DNA of 64,000 nt from positions 31,710-95,709 of the forward strand of contig JAUHYD010000019.1 in assembly GCA_030426665.1 (NCBI GenBank), read 5' to 3'. Below the pieces are notes generated by a model, which ran no database searches, was not told where the DNA came from, and saw only the letters and a list, made by a program, of their open reading frames with translations. Each line of letters begins with the position of its first letter. Within the stretch, counting starts at the first letter, position 1. The DNA comes from Bacteroidia bacterium. GTDB lineage: Bacteria; Bacteroidota; Bacteroidia; Chitinophagales; Chitinophagaceae. The position numbers and the translations under genes are program-made. Positions 18,550-27,682 of this stretch are shown here, one piece after another.

Positions 18550-18583
18550 CGTCGCAAAGTCCAATGTGTTGGGTTTTGCGACG
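18550..18583 (+). terminator. Intrinsic terminator of the NtrC-like gene
   Basis: 9-bp stem (CGTCGCAAA with its complement), an inner CCAA/TTGG pairing, then a TTTTCATTTT tract. It begins 25 bases after the stop codon. Confidence 0.75.
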
Positions 18584-18760
18584 TTTTCATTTTGCCTATG
18601 ATAATGTAGTTTGGGGCAATTGGCGGAGCGCTATCCACTTTCATATATCGTATCCGTCCAAAGGTGTTAGTGAGTTACCAAGCAGACAACAAATGTTTAA
18701 TTATTTTGTTTTTCAATTAAAATTAATATATTTTTATGTTGCATCATTATCGAATCAGAT

Positions 18761-19051
18761 ATGTCACATGGTATTAAAAGTATTAATGTCAATGTCGTAA
18801 ATAACACTGCGACAATAGAAGTAGACGGTTACTTCTTTAACCAGAAGTATACGCTTGACAGAATTGATGTAAAGCGTCACGACAATGGTATTGAATTGTT
18901 TATTCGATCAACGTATGACAAGGATGGACCTATCACCGCAGTAACACGACCTTTCCATCGAAACATGTATATCAACCCTATTGCAAAGGGAAAATACTAT
19001 GTGCGAATAGACAACAACAACAAGTGGGTTAAATGGTTTGACGTACACTAA
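18761..19051 (+). CDS. Hypothetical small beta-rich protein
   Basis: 96 residues, no signal peptide or membrane segment. Alternating hydrophobic pattern (KSINVNVVNNTATIEVDGYFF) suggests an all-beta fold. The TRPFHRNMYINPIAKGKYYVRIDNN stretch has spaced aromatic and basic residues. No family recognised. It sits 36 bases before the next unknown gene and probably forms a two-gene unit ended by the terminator at 19913. Confidence 0.65.
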   Translation: MSHGIKSINVNVVNNTATIEVDGYFFNQKYTLDRIDVKRHDNGIELFIRSTYDKDGPITAVTRPFHRNMYINPIAKGKYYVRIDNNNKWVKWFDVH

Positions 19052-19087
19052 ATTTCATTCATTTTATCATCAACCAAAAACAAAAAA

Positions 19088-19879
19088 ATGGAGACAAATG
19101 ACAGCATGCCGAAAGAAATGGCAACCCGTAAAGGAGACAAGATAGAGCGGTTCACACTCGCTGCGTCTAACTATGATGTCGATGAGACACCGGAAGATGA
19201 AATGAGTTCCAATATGCTGGGGCACAATGTCATTCCTCAGGGTATCAAGCGTTACTCAGACCTATTGTATGTGGCCGAGGCACACCATTTGTACTCGGGC
19301 GGTGTGCAAGGAGGAGCTTCAACAGAAACCAACCAACCGACGAAAAGCCGGTTTATGCAATATCAGTATGTTGATGACCCACACCTTCCCAATCAACCAA
19401 ATATTCCGAATCCATATCGCAATCATTTTACAAAAACAGCTTATCAAGGTAAGATATATCATACGGGAGACACCTACGAAAATGTTGTCGCTCCTACCTA
19501 TAATGGCCACATTATAGCGGCCGACAGCAGTGATCGTGTAGGTCATCTGGTATTCGGTCCTTATCACATCCTGACACCATCCAAAGTACTGCCAACACAT
19601 TACAACTCCTATTTCTTCATAGGTGATTTAGACGGCATATCACCAAATGAGACACTATTGACTTTTGAAATAGGCATTGATACACCGAACGGCTTTCATA
19701 ACCTGATCAGACCGCTTGTGTTACGACGTAGTGCGGTAAAAGGCAACAGTGATGCTATGTTCACAACCATCAGAATGAGTACCAATGAAATGCTGAGAGG
19801 TGTAGAGCAGCGCATTGTATATCACGGGAAGGGATATGTTGAATTCTTCCAGAACTGGTGTTACCGCCCAAGGTCATAA
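19088..19879 (+). CDS. Hypothetical protein with C-terminal beta-sandwich-like region
   Basis: 263 residues, cytoplasmic by absence of a signal. The N-terminal 120 residues are polar and Pro/His-rich without a recognisable motif. The C-terminal part (about 150-263) shows GPYHILTPSKVLPTHYNSYF, then repeated beta strands, ending EQRIVYHGKGYVEFFQNWCY. This loosely resembles carbohydrate-binding-like beta-sandwiches, but that is only a pattern impression. Its partner at 18761 is also unknown. Confidence 0.65.
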   Translation: METNDSMPKEMATRKGDKIERFTLAASNYDVDETPEDEMSSNMLGHNVIPQGIKRYSDLLYVAEAHHLYSGGVQGGASTETNQPTKSRFMQYQYVDDPHLPNQPNIPNPYRNHFTKTAYQGKIYHTGDTYENVVAPTYNGHIIAADSSDRVGHLVFGPYHILTPSKVLPTHYNSYFFIGDLDGISPNETLLTFEIGIDTPNGFHNLIRPLVLRRSAVKGNSDAMFTTIRMSTNEMLRGVEQRIVYHGKGYVEFFQNWCYRPRS

Positions 19880-19912
19880 CACAAAATACCATCAATAATA
19901 CTACTGAATAGA

Positions 19913-19934
19913 AAGGCGGTCATTGTACCGCCTT
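19913..19934. terminator. Bidirectional intrinsic terminator
   Basis: 8-bp stem AAGGCGGT/ACCGCCTT with a 6-base loop between convergent genes ending at 19879 and 19959. T-rich sequence follows on both strands. Confidence 0.75.
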
Positions 19935-19958
19935 CTTCATACCCCAAAAACGAGCGCC

Positions 19959-20939
19959 TTAGTTCTGCAAAAAACCGAACTTACCTGCATTATAGTCCTC
20001 TATAGCTTGCTTTATTTCTTCCTGAGTGTTCATTACAAACGGACCATAGCTAACATACGGCTCATTGAGTGGTTCTCCGCTCAATACCAGTATCAGGCTG
20101 TTTTTGCTTGCCTTTATGTGTATATCGCCGCCTTCATTCTTTAGCTGTACATAATGATTTTCTGGTGCATTGTGACCGTTTACGGCGATGCTACCATCAA
20201 CAACTAATATACCCGAGTTATACCCAGCCGGCAACGAAAACCTGAAGTCGGCATTGCTGTTGAGGTGCATATCATACATGTGAACGGGAGAAAAAGTACT
20301 GGCTATGCCTTTTGTACCCTCGTACTCTCCGGCTACTACATATACATCCCCCATATTGCCGGGTAGTTTCACTCTGGGCTTTTTGTTATGTACAATACTC
20401 TGGTACTTGGCAGGCGTCATTTTATGTTTGCGCGGCAGGTTTATCCAGAGTTGCAACATCTCAAAAGCACCACCTCTCTTGAGGTATGTTTGCTCCTGGT
20501 ACTCTTTGTGCAATACTCCGCCCCCTGCTGTCATCCATTGTATATCGCCGGGACCTATAATTCCATGATTGCCCTTGCTGTCGTGGTGCTCTACCGACCC
20601 TTTGTAGGCAAATGTAATAGTCTCAATACCCCTGTGCGGGTGAACGCCCACCCCTCTTGAAATCTCAGACGGCGGATAGTGAACCTCTGCATTAAAGTCG
20701 AGCAGGAAGAACGGACTCATCCGTTCCTCAAAGCCTTTGCCATTCGGGAAAAAGTTCATCACTTTGAAACCGTTGCCCACCATGTGTGTATTAGTGGGGG
20801 AAAGCACACCTTCTACACCACGATAAGGACTTTTTGCAGCGGCTTTTGCTGCTGCCTTAAGCGGATTGCCAACTGCTGCTGCGATATAGGCTACAACGCT
20901 TGAAAATATCCCTTTCCTGATAAAGTCTTTCCGTTCCAT
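19959..20939 (-). CDS. Pirin-family protein with Tat-like N-terminus
   Basis: 326 residues from the ATG giving MERKDFIRKG; the open frame extends 15 codons upstream through the promoter, so the longer start is rejected. The N-terminus has an RKDFIRK motif resembling a twin-arginine signal (one Arg replaced by Lys) and a hydrophobic stretch. This suggests export, unlike the pirin at 16401. Metal ligands are intact: GVHPHRGIE and GGGVLHKEY. C-terminal pirin cupin ends in PYVSYGPFVMNT. Confidence 0.9.
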   Translation of the reverse strand: MERKDFIRKGIFSSVVAYIAAAVGNPLKAAAKAAAKSPYRGVEGVLSPTNTHMVGNGFKVMNFFPNGKGFEERMSPFFLLDFNAEVHYPPSEISRGVGVHPHRGIETITFAYKGSVEHHDSKGNHGIIGPGDIQWMTAGGGVLHKEYQEQTYLKRGGAFEMLQLWINLPRKHKMTPAKYQSIVHNKKPRVKLPGNMGDVYVVAGEYEGTKGIASTFSPVHMYDMHLNSNADFRFSLPAGYNSGILVVDGSIAVNGHNAPENHYVQLKNEGGDIHIKASKNSLILVLSGEPLNEPYVSYGPFVMNTQEEIKQAIEDYNAGKFGFLQN

Positions 20940-20950
20940 AAAAGTGCATT

Positions 20951-20968
20951 TTTGATATATCAAATTTA
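20951..20968 (-). promoter_or_regulatory. Promoter of the exported pirin, overlapped by a palindrome
   Basis: Minus-strand TAAATTTG (20968-20961) matches TAnnTTTG. A perfect 14-bp palindrome TTTGATATATCAAA (20951-20964) overlaps its end and the likely transcription start, as an operator would. The ATG lies 12 bases beyond the palindrome. Confidence 0.45.
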
Positions 20969-21485
20969 CAGAAAAGCAGAACATCCGGTCGTTATAGTCC
21001 TATTGTATATTGTGATACCAAGTACAGCGCACGCCTCCAATAGCAAATTGCGCACTATTCCGAATGTTTTCTGTTTTTTCTTACTAACTAATAATCAATT
21101 AGTTACAATTTTTTTGAAGGGCAAAATTGCGCATTCTTTGCCCACTTTTTGCAGCCCTATCGGGCAATTCCGGCCGTTCTTCATCCCGATATTAGCTGTA
21201 ACATAATTTAAGATCACCCATCTGAACACCCATGCCTACCTTTCACTAACTGCCGCAAAGAACGCGCCAAACAGCACAAACTGACAGGGTAAGATATCCA
21301 CAAAATAGCAGATGGCGCGCGGTAGAGGATGAGTTGTTATGTTTGCATGAGCCTTGATTCCCATGAATAAAGGAATGAAAGGATGCCCTAATCAGGGTTT
21401 CGCAAGCAGACGCTTGCATGAGAGAGGACCGGGCGAGACGCCCGGACCAGTGGGGGTGTTAACCATCAATAATGAGTAAGTGAGT
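20969..21485. other. 517-base intergenic region with hairpins and repeat A
   Basis: No coding sequence supported. It contains an 8-bp inverted repeat (TAACTAAT at 21085-21092 with its complement at 21098-21105) and a hairpin GGGCAAA/TTTGCCC (21119-21143) followed by ACTTTTT, which looks like a plus-strand terminator although no plus-strand gene precedes it. A copy of repeat A lies at 21396-21451. A short RNA ending at about 21150 is possible but unproven. Confidence 0.5.
21396..21451 (+). repeat. Repeat A, copy 1 (56 nt, two hairpins)
   Basis: 49 of 56 bases match the copy at 47764-47819, same length and orientation. Hairpin 1 is GCAAGC-AGAC-GCTTGC; hairpin 2 pairs GGACCGGGCG with CGCCCGGACC (one A-A mismatch). 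Stem differences between copies are compensatory. No transposase is nearby. Confidence 0.75.
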
Positions 21486-21944
21486 TTAGGCATCCGGAAT
21501 TGAGTTTTTTAATACTCGATTTTCCTTCTCTGCCTCAGTATCTTTATAGCGACCAATTACTATCCCTATCAACATTCCTAAAGATAGTCCTATGGAGGTT
21601 CCTAATGCGGAAAAACCGCTACCAATAGCAACTCCAAAACACATACCCAGACTCATGCCAATGGCGGTATAGTAGCCCTCTGAGATTAATGAAAACTCAT
21701 CTTTAAGGTATTGTTTGAAAATCGTGAGTTGTTTGCCAAAATACTTTCTCTTGTTTGTGGGCTTCGATGACAGATTTAGCGTATCAATCTTGTCCTCTAT
21801 TAGCGACAATTGCTCAACGGTAAGCTCTTTGCTCTCTAAGCAGGAAAGAATACTGATGAAATTCTTATAAATCTTTCTTTCACGTTTGCTATCTGTCTCG
21901 TTTGATAGTGTTTTGAAAAACCCAGCAGTTTCCTTAATTGTCAT
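21486..21944 (-). CDS. Hypothetical protein with C-terminal glycine-zipper membrane hairpin
   Basis: 152 residues. Soluble helical N-terminal part (1-95), then two hydrophobic segments rich in Gly (GMSLGMCFGVAIGSG and GTSIGLSLGMLIGIVIG), typical of paired glycine-zipper membrane helices. It lies 75 bases downstream of the membrane-protein gene in the ECF sigma operon. Relatively AT-rich, like the two genes upstream of it. Function unknown. Confidence 0.7.
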   Translation of the reverse strand: MTIKETAGFFKTLSNETDSKRERKIYKNFISILSCLESKELTVEQLSLIEDKIDTLNLSSKPTNKRKYFGKQLTIFKQYLKDEFSLISEGYYTAIGMSLGMCFGVAIGSGFSALGTSIGLSLGMLIGIVIGRYKDTEAEKENRVLKNSIPDA

Positions 21945-22019
21945 GATGTTACTTTATTTATTAGTTGTCCAAAATCAAATAATATTACACGTTCGCAATT
22001 ATATTTTTTTCAATCATCC

Positions 22020-22661
22020 TTATTCAGCTCTCAGGTCTTCCATATCCCTAATTAGTTCCTCAAGTTTCCTTAATATTCCTCCGTAGACTAAGTTTAAATC
22101 CCACTTGTAAATCCGTCCGCCCAATAATGCCAGCAGTATTACGATTGCCAGCATTGCAGACACCCAATACACAGGTATGCCGGATATCATATAAGGTTGA
22201 TAGTCGCCAAATATCCTGTGCAATGTCTGCCGAAAAGAGCTTGACAACCCAAACCCGGAAATCATAGCAATAAATATGTAGGGATATATGTATCGAGACA
22301 TTTTTGCGTTTACAGCAATTTGCTTTTGCATCCAAGCATCGAAGGACTTCAGATACTGATAGCTACTTACATTTTTATCGATTTGATTCAGACCTTTTAA
22401 TAGCCTTTTATTGACAATTACTAATGTATTGAGTAGCAGGAACATCATCACCCCCATAACCGGTATTTTTACGAGAAATGAAATGACCAGGATAAAGAAC
22501 GAAAACACGACAAGCGCATTTAAGTTTATTTTAAACATTCTTTTGAACTTATCTATAATGTGAATAGATTTTTGATTGTAGAGGTTGTTTAGCCTGGGGG
22601 CTACCATGGCATTCTTGTCCAGAAACCCTTGTTTCCATATGCTTTCAATTGATTTTTCCAT
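22020..22661 (-). CDS. Four-helix membrane protein coupled to an ECF sigma factor
   Basis: 213 residues. Predicted membrane segments near 48-68, 70-86, 127-143 and 166-186, with a charged C-terminal tail (KLEELIRDMEDL). Its start overlaps the sigma-factor gene by 17 bases, so the two are coupled. Position suggests an anti-sigma or signal-sensing role, but no zinc-anti-sigma or FecR-type motif is visible; this is inference. Confidence 0.75.
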   Translation of the reverse strand: MEKSIESIWKQGFLDKNAMVAPRLNNLYNQKSIHIIDKFKRMFKINLNALVVFSFFILVISFLVKIPVMGVMMFLLLNTLVIVNKRLLKGLNQIDKNVSSYQYLKSFDAWMQKQIAVNAKMSRYIYPYIFIAMISGFGLSSSFRQTLHRIFGDYQPYMISGIPVYWVSAMLAIVILLALLGGRIYKWDLNLVYGGILRKLEELIRDMEDLRAE

Positions 22662-23145
22662 CCAGTAGTTTTTTTAGTCGTTCTTTAATTCTGTTTATTC
22701 GTACTCCTATGTTGTTTGGTGTTGTTCCGATTATTTCCGCAATTTCTATGTTCGACTTTTCTTCTAAATAAAGTAGAATCACTGCCCTGTCGACTTCGGA
22801 TAGCTTTTTGATTGCGCTATATAGTTGATTTATCGAATCGTCTGTAAATGTGGGTGCATCTTCAATCAACTCAATTTTCCGGACGGTGTCGGAGGCTACA
22901 TCCCGAAGTATATTTACCTTTTTCTTTTTCTTAATTAGCGTTAAGCAAATATTGAGCGTTAGTCTGTATATCCATGTTGACCATTGGGAGTCACCACGAA
23001 AGTTGTCTTTGCTTTTCCAGATTTGTAAGCATACTTCCTGATAATAATCCTCAAAGTCTTCCTGAGAGTCTGTATATGCCCGGCATATTTTTATAATAAT
23101 TCCGGAATAAGGTAAAATTGATGATGTGTAAAAATCGTAACTCAA
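22645..23145 (-). CDS. ECF-type RNA polymerase sigma factor
   Basis: 166 residues. Region 2 is visible as DFEDYYQEVCLQIWKSKDNFRG and STWIYRLTLNICL; region 4 as LSEVDRAVILLYLEEKSNIEIAEIIG with the helix-turn-helix continuing NNIGVRINRIKERL. Start appears to be TTG at 23145; no ATG occurs in frame nearby. The KKKKK stretch in the linker is unusually basic. It directs transcription of an unknown regulon and is co-transcribed with the membrane proteins downstream. Confidence 0.9.
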   Translation of the reverse strand: MSYDFYTSSILPYSGIIIKICRAYTDSQEDFEDYYQEVCLQIWKSKDNFRGDSQWSTWIYRLTLNICLTLIKKKKKVNILRDVASDTVRKIELIEDAPTFTDDSINQLYSAIKKLSEVDRAVILLYLEEKSNIEIAEIIGTTPNNIGVRINRIKERLKKLLDGKIN

Positions 23146-23300
23146 TAAATGCTTTTTATAGTTAGTGTCAGAAGGTAGAAATTATTACAGCTTTTCAATA
23201 ATTTTTTTTGAATTGAGTGATTTGGAACGTTACAGGCAGTGGATTATGGCAGGTTTGCCGTACGGAGAAAATACACACCATACGACACCATTCAAGAAGA

Positions 23301-23873
23301 ATGGCAATAAAGCAGACACCAGTGCTAAACGAGAAAGACTTGAAACGGGTTTTCCTACCTTTATGGCAAAAACATAAGCTGTTTATGAACGATTTCAGGG
23401 AACGTCAGAGGTTTACGCAATGGTGGCTCTGGACCCTCATACTTGCCTCATTAGTGGTACCATTGGTCCTCTCTGTTATAAAAGCGCGCGATGCCGCAGT
23501 ACCACTCAGCGTCGCAGATCTGCTTGTGGGTTGTAGTTTGCCTGTCCTTATCATCATCTTTTTCCTGGTGATGCAGCTGAAAACGCAGATAGATGATACC
23601 GGAATATATTTTCGTTTTGTACCCTTTCATCTTAAAATGAAAAAGATAGGCTGGGACGAAATAGACAAAGCATACATCCGCACCTACAGCCCACTGAAGG
23701 AATATGGTGGCTGGGGCATACGCAAAGGCATGGGCAAGACCGGTACAGCCTATAACATAAGCGGCAATGAGGGTCTGCAACTGGAGCTAAAGAATGGCAA
23801 GAAGACACTTATAGGCACCAGGCGACCGGCAGAGATAATACAACTGCTGGAACAACGAAAAAGAAAAAAGTAA
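23301..23873 (+). CDS. Two-helix membrane protein with PH-like C-terminal domain
   Basis: 190 residues from the ATG giving MAIKQTPVLNEKD; the frame is open for 28 more codons upstream but that part is not protein-like. Two membrane segments near 43-62 and 77-97, then a cytoplasmic beta-rich domain with YSPLKEYGGWGIRKG and a GTRRPAEIIQLL ending, a pattern common in Bacteroidota bacterial-PH-like proteins. Function unknown. Divergent from the ECF sigma factor gene. Confidence 0.75.
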   Translation: MAIKQTPVLNEKDLKRVFLPLWQKHKLFMNDFRERQRFTQWWLWTLILASLVVPLVLSVIKARDAAVPLSVADLLVGCSLPVLIIIFFLVMQLKTQIDDTGIYFRFVPFHLKMKKIGWDEIDKAYIRTYSPLKEYGGWGIRKGMGKTGTAYNISGNEGLQLELKNGKKTLIGTRRPAEIIQLLEQRKRKK

Positions 23874-24237
23874 AAGGGGGGATTTAAGGGCATTGCAAAA
23901 TGCCGATCCGTATCCCACCCTATTACAAACGTGGTGTGTTCGTCAAACAGAGATTGACCGCCACTGTGGCGTAATCGGGAGATATGCTACAAACTGGGTG
24001 GAAGATTTTAAGTCATAGAGATGCTACAATGCATCGACATGATAAGCAATAAATAAATTAATTAACAACCCTGTGACTGACCTCGGAAGTTTACATAGGT
24101 CCAAGGCATACACCAATTTCACATTGAAAATTACACTAAGATGGACCACTATTCCACGAAAAACTAAATACCTTTGCCAATTACCCACCTACCCTCGGAT
24201 AGGAATTTACTTAATTAGCTGATAACAATCACCTTAC
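23874..24237. other. 364-base intergenic region
   Basis: No coding sequence supported. A weak hairpin GGCATT-GCAA-AATGCC (23889-23904) follows the upstream gene and could be a terminator without a T-run. The -7 promoter of the large beta-helix gene lies at 24169-24176. Confidence 0.5.
24169..24176 (+). promoter_or_regulatory. -7 element of the large beta-helix gene
   Basis: TACCTTTG matches TAnnTTTG, predicting a leader of roughly 55 bases before the ATG at 24238. Confidence 0.45.
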
Positions 24238-27200
24238 ATGAAAAAATTTATAGCGAACAGACTCCTATCGATACTTTGTTTGATAACTTTACTAAGCAGC
24301 GGTTTCCATGTGAGTGGGCAAACAGTATATTACGTCGACTCCTCCAGTGGCAACGATGCTTTTTCCGGAACGACCTGGAGCAGCGCATTCCGTAATCTTA
24401 CACGAGCGGTATCTGCAGCCAACCTGAGCAGTTCTCCGGTAGTAGAGATATGGGTAGCTCATGGGACATATACACCAGTAGACGGCATCGCTACACTCCC
24501 ATCAGATGCTCGAGATACTTCATTTAGCTTTTTTAGAGGCGATGGAGTTGGCAAAGCGCTCAAACTATATGGTGGCTTCGCAGGCACGGAATCGAGCATA
24601 ACCGATCGGGATACAAGTCACGCTACTTACCTGGAAGGCAATTTTGCGACAAGCTCCTTTAGCTACCATGTTGTTATTATCGCAGGTTTGTCAACAGGCG
24701 CGGATAGTGTTGTCGTCGACGGTTTTACCATTCGCCACGGCAACGCTGTTATTTCTACATCAAAGACATGCAATGGCGTGCTTATAAATAGTCGATGTGG
24801 CAGTGGCATCTACCTCTCAGACAATGGTTCACCAAAGCTCGCTTTACGTAATTGTCGATTAATCACAAATTACAATGCGCAAAAAGGTGGCGGTATTTAT
24901 ATAAGTCGTTCAAACCCCTTAATTGAAAATTGTTACTTCCTCTCCAATACGGCAATCGGTGCTGGTGCAGCTATATACAATACCAATTCTACACCAAGGA
25001 TAATCCATTCCAAATTTGTATCAAACTCTGCAGTAGATTATAGCCTTGCGGCATATGGAGGTGCAATCTATAACGTATCGTCATCTCCCACTATTTCAGC
25101 ATGCACATTTACTTCCAATACCGTTTACGGAGACGGCATTATGAAAGGGGGTGCGATTTACAATTTAAGCAGTTCAGATCCACTGATAGATAGCTGTACA
25201 TTCAGCGCTAATCAGGCTTCGGTAACGATTGGCACCTCCTACGGAGGTGCTATTTGTAATCAGGCGAGCTCGCCAACAATAACGAATTGTGCTTTTCAAG
25301 AAAACAGATCGAATGGAAGAGCGGGGAACCTGTACGGGCCAGGGCCGGCTTATGGCGGGGCTATTTACGATTCCGGAAGCAGAGCAACAATCAACAACTG
25401 TACATTTACAAACAACGTTGCAACTGGTTGGGGCTATATGGGCTCCTCTAGCAGCAGCGGATACGCTTACGGTGGAGCGATATGCAATATTTCATCTACA
25501 CCATCAATCACCAATTGCTCATTTTCATCGGATATTGCCGTTGGGCATATGCCACCCGGGCTAGGGCCTCGTGCCTATGCGTATGGCGGCGGAATATGCA
25601 ATAAATCATCATCTCCGATAATTAGTGGCTGCACGTTCAATGCCGAGTCTGCAAGTGCCGATTACGGTTACGGAGGCGCCATCAGCAGCATTTCGCTAAC
25701 CGCTCCTATCACCACGAGCAACTGTAGTTTTTTGAATAATACATCTACCAGTGAAGGTGGTGCTATCTACCAAACGTTGACAAAATTAACCACAAGGCAT
25801 TGCCTGTTCAACAATAATAGTGCAAAAACCGGTGGCGCAATTGCGCTCAGATACCTTTACCTAATGCATTATGCCGGGTATGACAATGTGTTTTCCAACA
25901 ATATATCTACAACAAACGGAGGTGGTGCAATAAACATAGATAACGGTGGGGGCACAGATACAATGATCAACAATTTGTTTGTGAACAATAAAGATATCGG
26001 AGGATTAGGAGGTGGTGCAATACTAATAACTCGCGGCACACACTACCTGGTCAATAACACATTTTTTGCAGACTCTGCTCTTTCCGGAGGCAGAGGAGGA
26101 GCAATACATGTAGTGCCGGTACCAGGCACCCATATTTTCGCGAATAATATCTTTAATGACAACTACGGTACGGGGGTTACCTCCGACACAGCACTGGAGC
26201 CTATCGGCACGTACACCTTTAGCCACAATCTATACAGCACAGTCGACCCTCTTTTTCTGAACCCCACGAATTTAATAGGCGCCGACGGTATATGGAGAAC
26301 AGCGGATGATGGGCTTCAGCTAGCAAGGTGCAGCCCTGCCAGAAATTCAGGACTAAACTCTTACGTTCCGACCGGCATAACAACAGATATAACCGGTGCT
26401 GCCCGCATCGGGAGCGCACAGGTTGATATGGGCGCGTACGAAACTAATCCGATAGGTGTTATAACAGGCAGCTATGATTTATGTGTTGGTGCAAGTGAAA
26501 CGTTAAGTGACACAACCTCCGGAGGGACCTGGCTAAGTATGAATACAGCAATAGCCACTATTACCTCCTCAGGCATAGTCACGGGGGTTAGTCCCGGCAC
26601 ATGTACAATTCTATATGTAGTTGCGGGTCTATGTAGCACCGACACCGCAATTGCAACGGTAGTTGTCACTCCGGCTACAGGTCCGGGTACTATCACCGGC
26701 AGTCTCAGCGTGTGCGTGGGTACTACAACTGCATTGTCTGCGTCGGTATCGGGCGGCACCTGGTCCGCTAGCAACACTAATGCTACCGTGACCGGGGGTA
26801 TAGTGACAGGCGTTTCGACGGGTACGGTACATATTACTTATACAAATAGCTGCGGAACTGCCTTCACCTATGTCACTGTCACCATCAACACACTGCCCTC
26901 TGCCGGAACAATAACCGGAGGTTCGACCGTGTGTGTCGGCGCATCCATAACCTTATTGACCAGTGTAGCCGGAGGGGCTTGGTCCGCAAGCAGCCCAACG
27001 GCAAGCGTTTCGGGCGGCACTGTTACCGGCGTTGCCAGTGGCATAAACACACTAAGTTATACGGTTACCAATTCCTGCGGAACGAGCACTGCGACACATA
27101 GCATTACAGTCAACCCCCTACCTGACGCCGGTATCATTACAGGACCAGATACCGTTTGCATTGGCAGCACAGAGACCTTTATTAACTCAACTGCCGGGGG

Positions 27201-27612
27201 CATATGGAGCGGCAGCAGCATTCATAGCTCTCTAACATCGGGGATAGTTTCCGGATTATCTGCAGGTCGCGACACAATTTACTACACTGTTATCAACTCA
27301 TGCGGAAATGCAACCATCTCTAAGAATATACAGATAGCTGACTGCAGCACCAGCGTATTAACCCCGACCTACCCGGGCGTTTCGGCAACGATTCAGGTAT
27401 ACCCTAATCCCGTCAATAACTATGTGGTCATCAAAGGCGCAGCAGGAACTACCGTTACCATTTTTGACGCCACCGGCAAACAGGTAATCAAAAGGCAACT
27501 CCGTTCTGACATAGAAGTTGTCAATACGAAACTACTGGTTCCCGGTGCACACTTATTGCATTTTTCAGACAACAATGGCTTGCAACAAACCGGGCATATT
27601 ATAAAAGAATAA
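24238..27612 (+). CDS. Secreted right-handed beta-helix protein with Ig-like repeats and T9SS sorting domain
   Basis: 1,124 residues. Signal peptide 1-28. Residues about 30-700 form a long beta-helix with recurring GGAIYN/GGAICN and TISNCTF-like rungs, as in chlamydial-type polymorphic outer-membrane and pectate-lyase-like proteins. From about 738 to 1035 come four tandem Ig-like repeats, each with a GTITG...CVG...GGTWSAS...GIVTGVS pattern and a central NSCG. The C-terminus (about 1050-1124) is a type A T9SS sorting domain (VYPNPVNNYVVI). Exported and probably anchored on the cell surface; the ligand is unknown. Confidence 0.92.
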   Translation: MKKFIANRLLSILCLITLLSSGFHVSGQTVYYVDSSSGNDAFSGTTWSSAFRNLTRAVSAANLSSSPVVEIWVAHGTYTPVDGIATLPSDARDTSFSFFRGDGVGKALKLYGGFAGTESSITDRDTSHATYLEGNFATSSFSYHVVIIAGLSTGADSVVVDGFTIRHGNAVISTSKTCNGVLINSRCGSGIYLSDNGSPKLALRNCRLITNYNAQKGGGIYISRSNPLIENCYFLSNTAIGAGAAIYNTNSTPRIIHSKFVSNSAVDYSLAAYGGAIYNVSSSPTISACTFTSNTVYGDGIMKGGAIYNLSSSDPLIDSCTFSANQASVTIGTSYGGAICNQASSPTITNCAFQENRSNGRAGNLYGPGPAYGGAIYDSGSRATINNCTFTNNVATGWGYMGSSSSSGYAYGGAICNISSTPSITNCSFSSDIAVGHMPPGLGPRAYAYGGGICNKSSSPIISGCTFNAESASADYGYGGAISSISLTAPITTSNCSFLNNTSTSEGGAIYQTLTKLTTRHCLFNNNSAKTGGAIALRYLYLMHYAGYDNVFSNNISTTNGGGAINIDNGGGTDTMINNLFVNNKDIGGLGGGAILITRGTHYLVNNTFFADSALSGGRGGAIHVVPVPGTHIFANNIFNDNYGTGVTSDTALEPIGTYTFSHNLYSTVDPLFLNPTNLIGADGIWRTADDGLQLARCSPARNSGLNSYVPTGITTDITGAARIGSAQVDMGAYETNPIGVITGSYDLCVGASETLSDTTSGGTWLSMNTAIATITSSGIVTGVSPGTCTILYVVAGLCSTDTAIATVVVTPATGPGTITGSLSVCVGTTTALSASVSGGTWSASNTNATVTGGIVTGVSTGTVHITYTNSCGTAFTYVTVTINTLPSAGTITGGSTVCVGASITLLTSVAGGAWSASSPTASVSGGTVTGVASGINTLSYTVTNSCGTSTATHSITVNPLPDAGIITGPDTVCIGSTETFINSTAGGIWSGSSIHSSLTSGIVSGLSAGRDTIYYTVINSCGNATISKNIQIADCSTSVLTPTYPGVSATIQVYPNPVNNYVVIKGAAGTTVTIFDATGKQVIKRQLRSDIEVVNTKLLVPGAHLLHFSDNNGLQQTGHIIKE

Positions 27613-27682
27613 AAGAGAGGTAGCTTCTGCTTATTGAGGGGTGCAAATTGAAAAAAAATTCCAATACCGGTGAATCAAAGTA

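Noticed and set aside
18525..18800. 91-codon frame after the NtrC-like gene
   Set aside because: Crosses the intrinsic terminator and overlaps the next gene's start; not protein-like.
20969..21485. Region considered as a hidden gene
   Set aside because: No frame with plausible protein composition; only hairpins and repeat A are supported.
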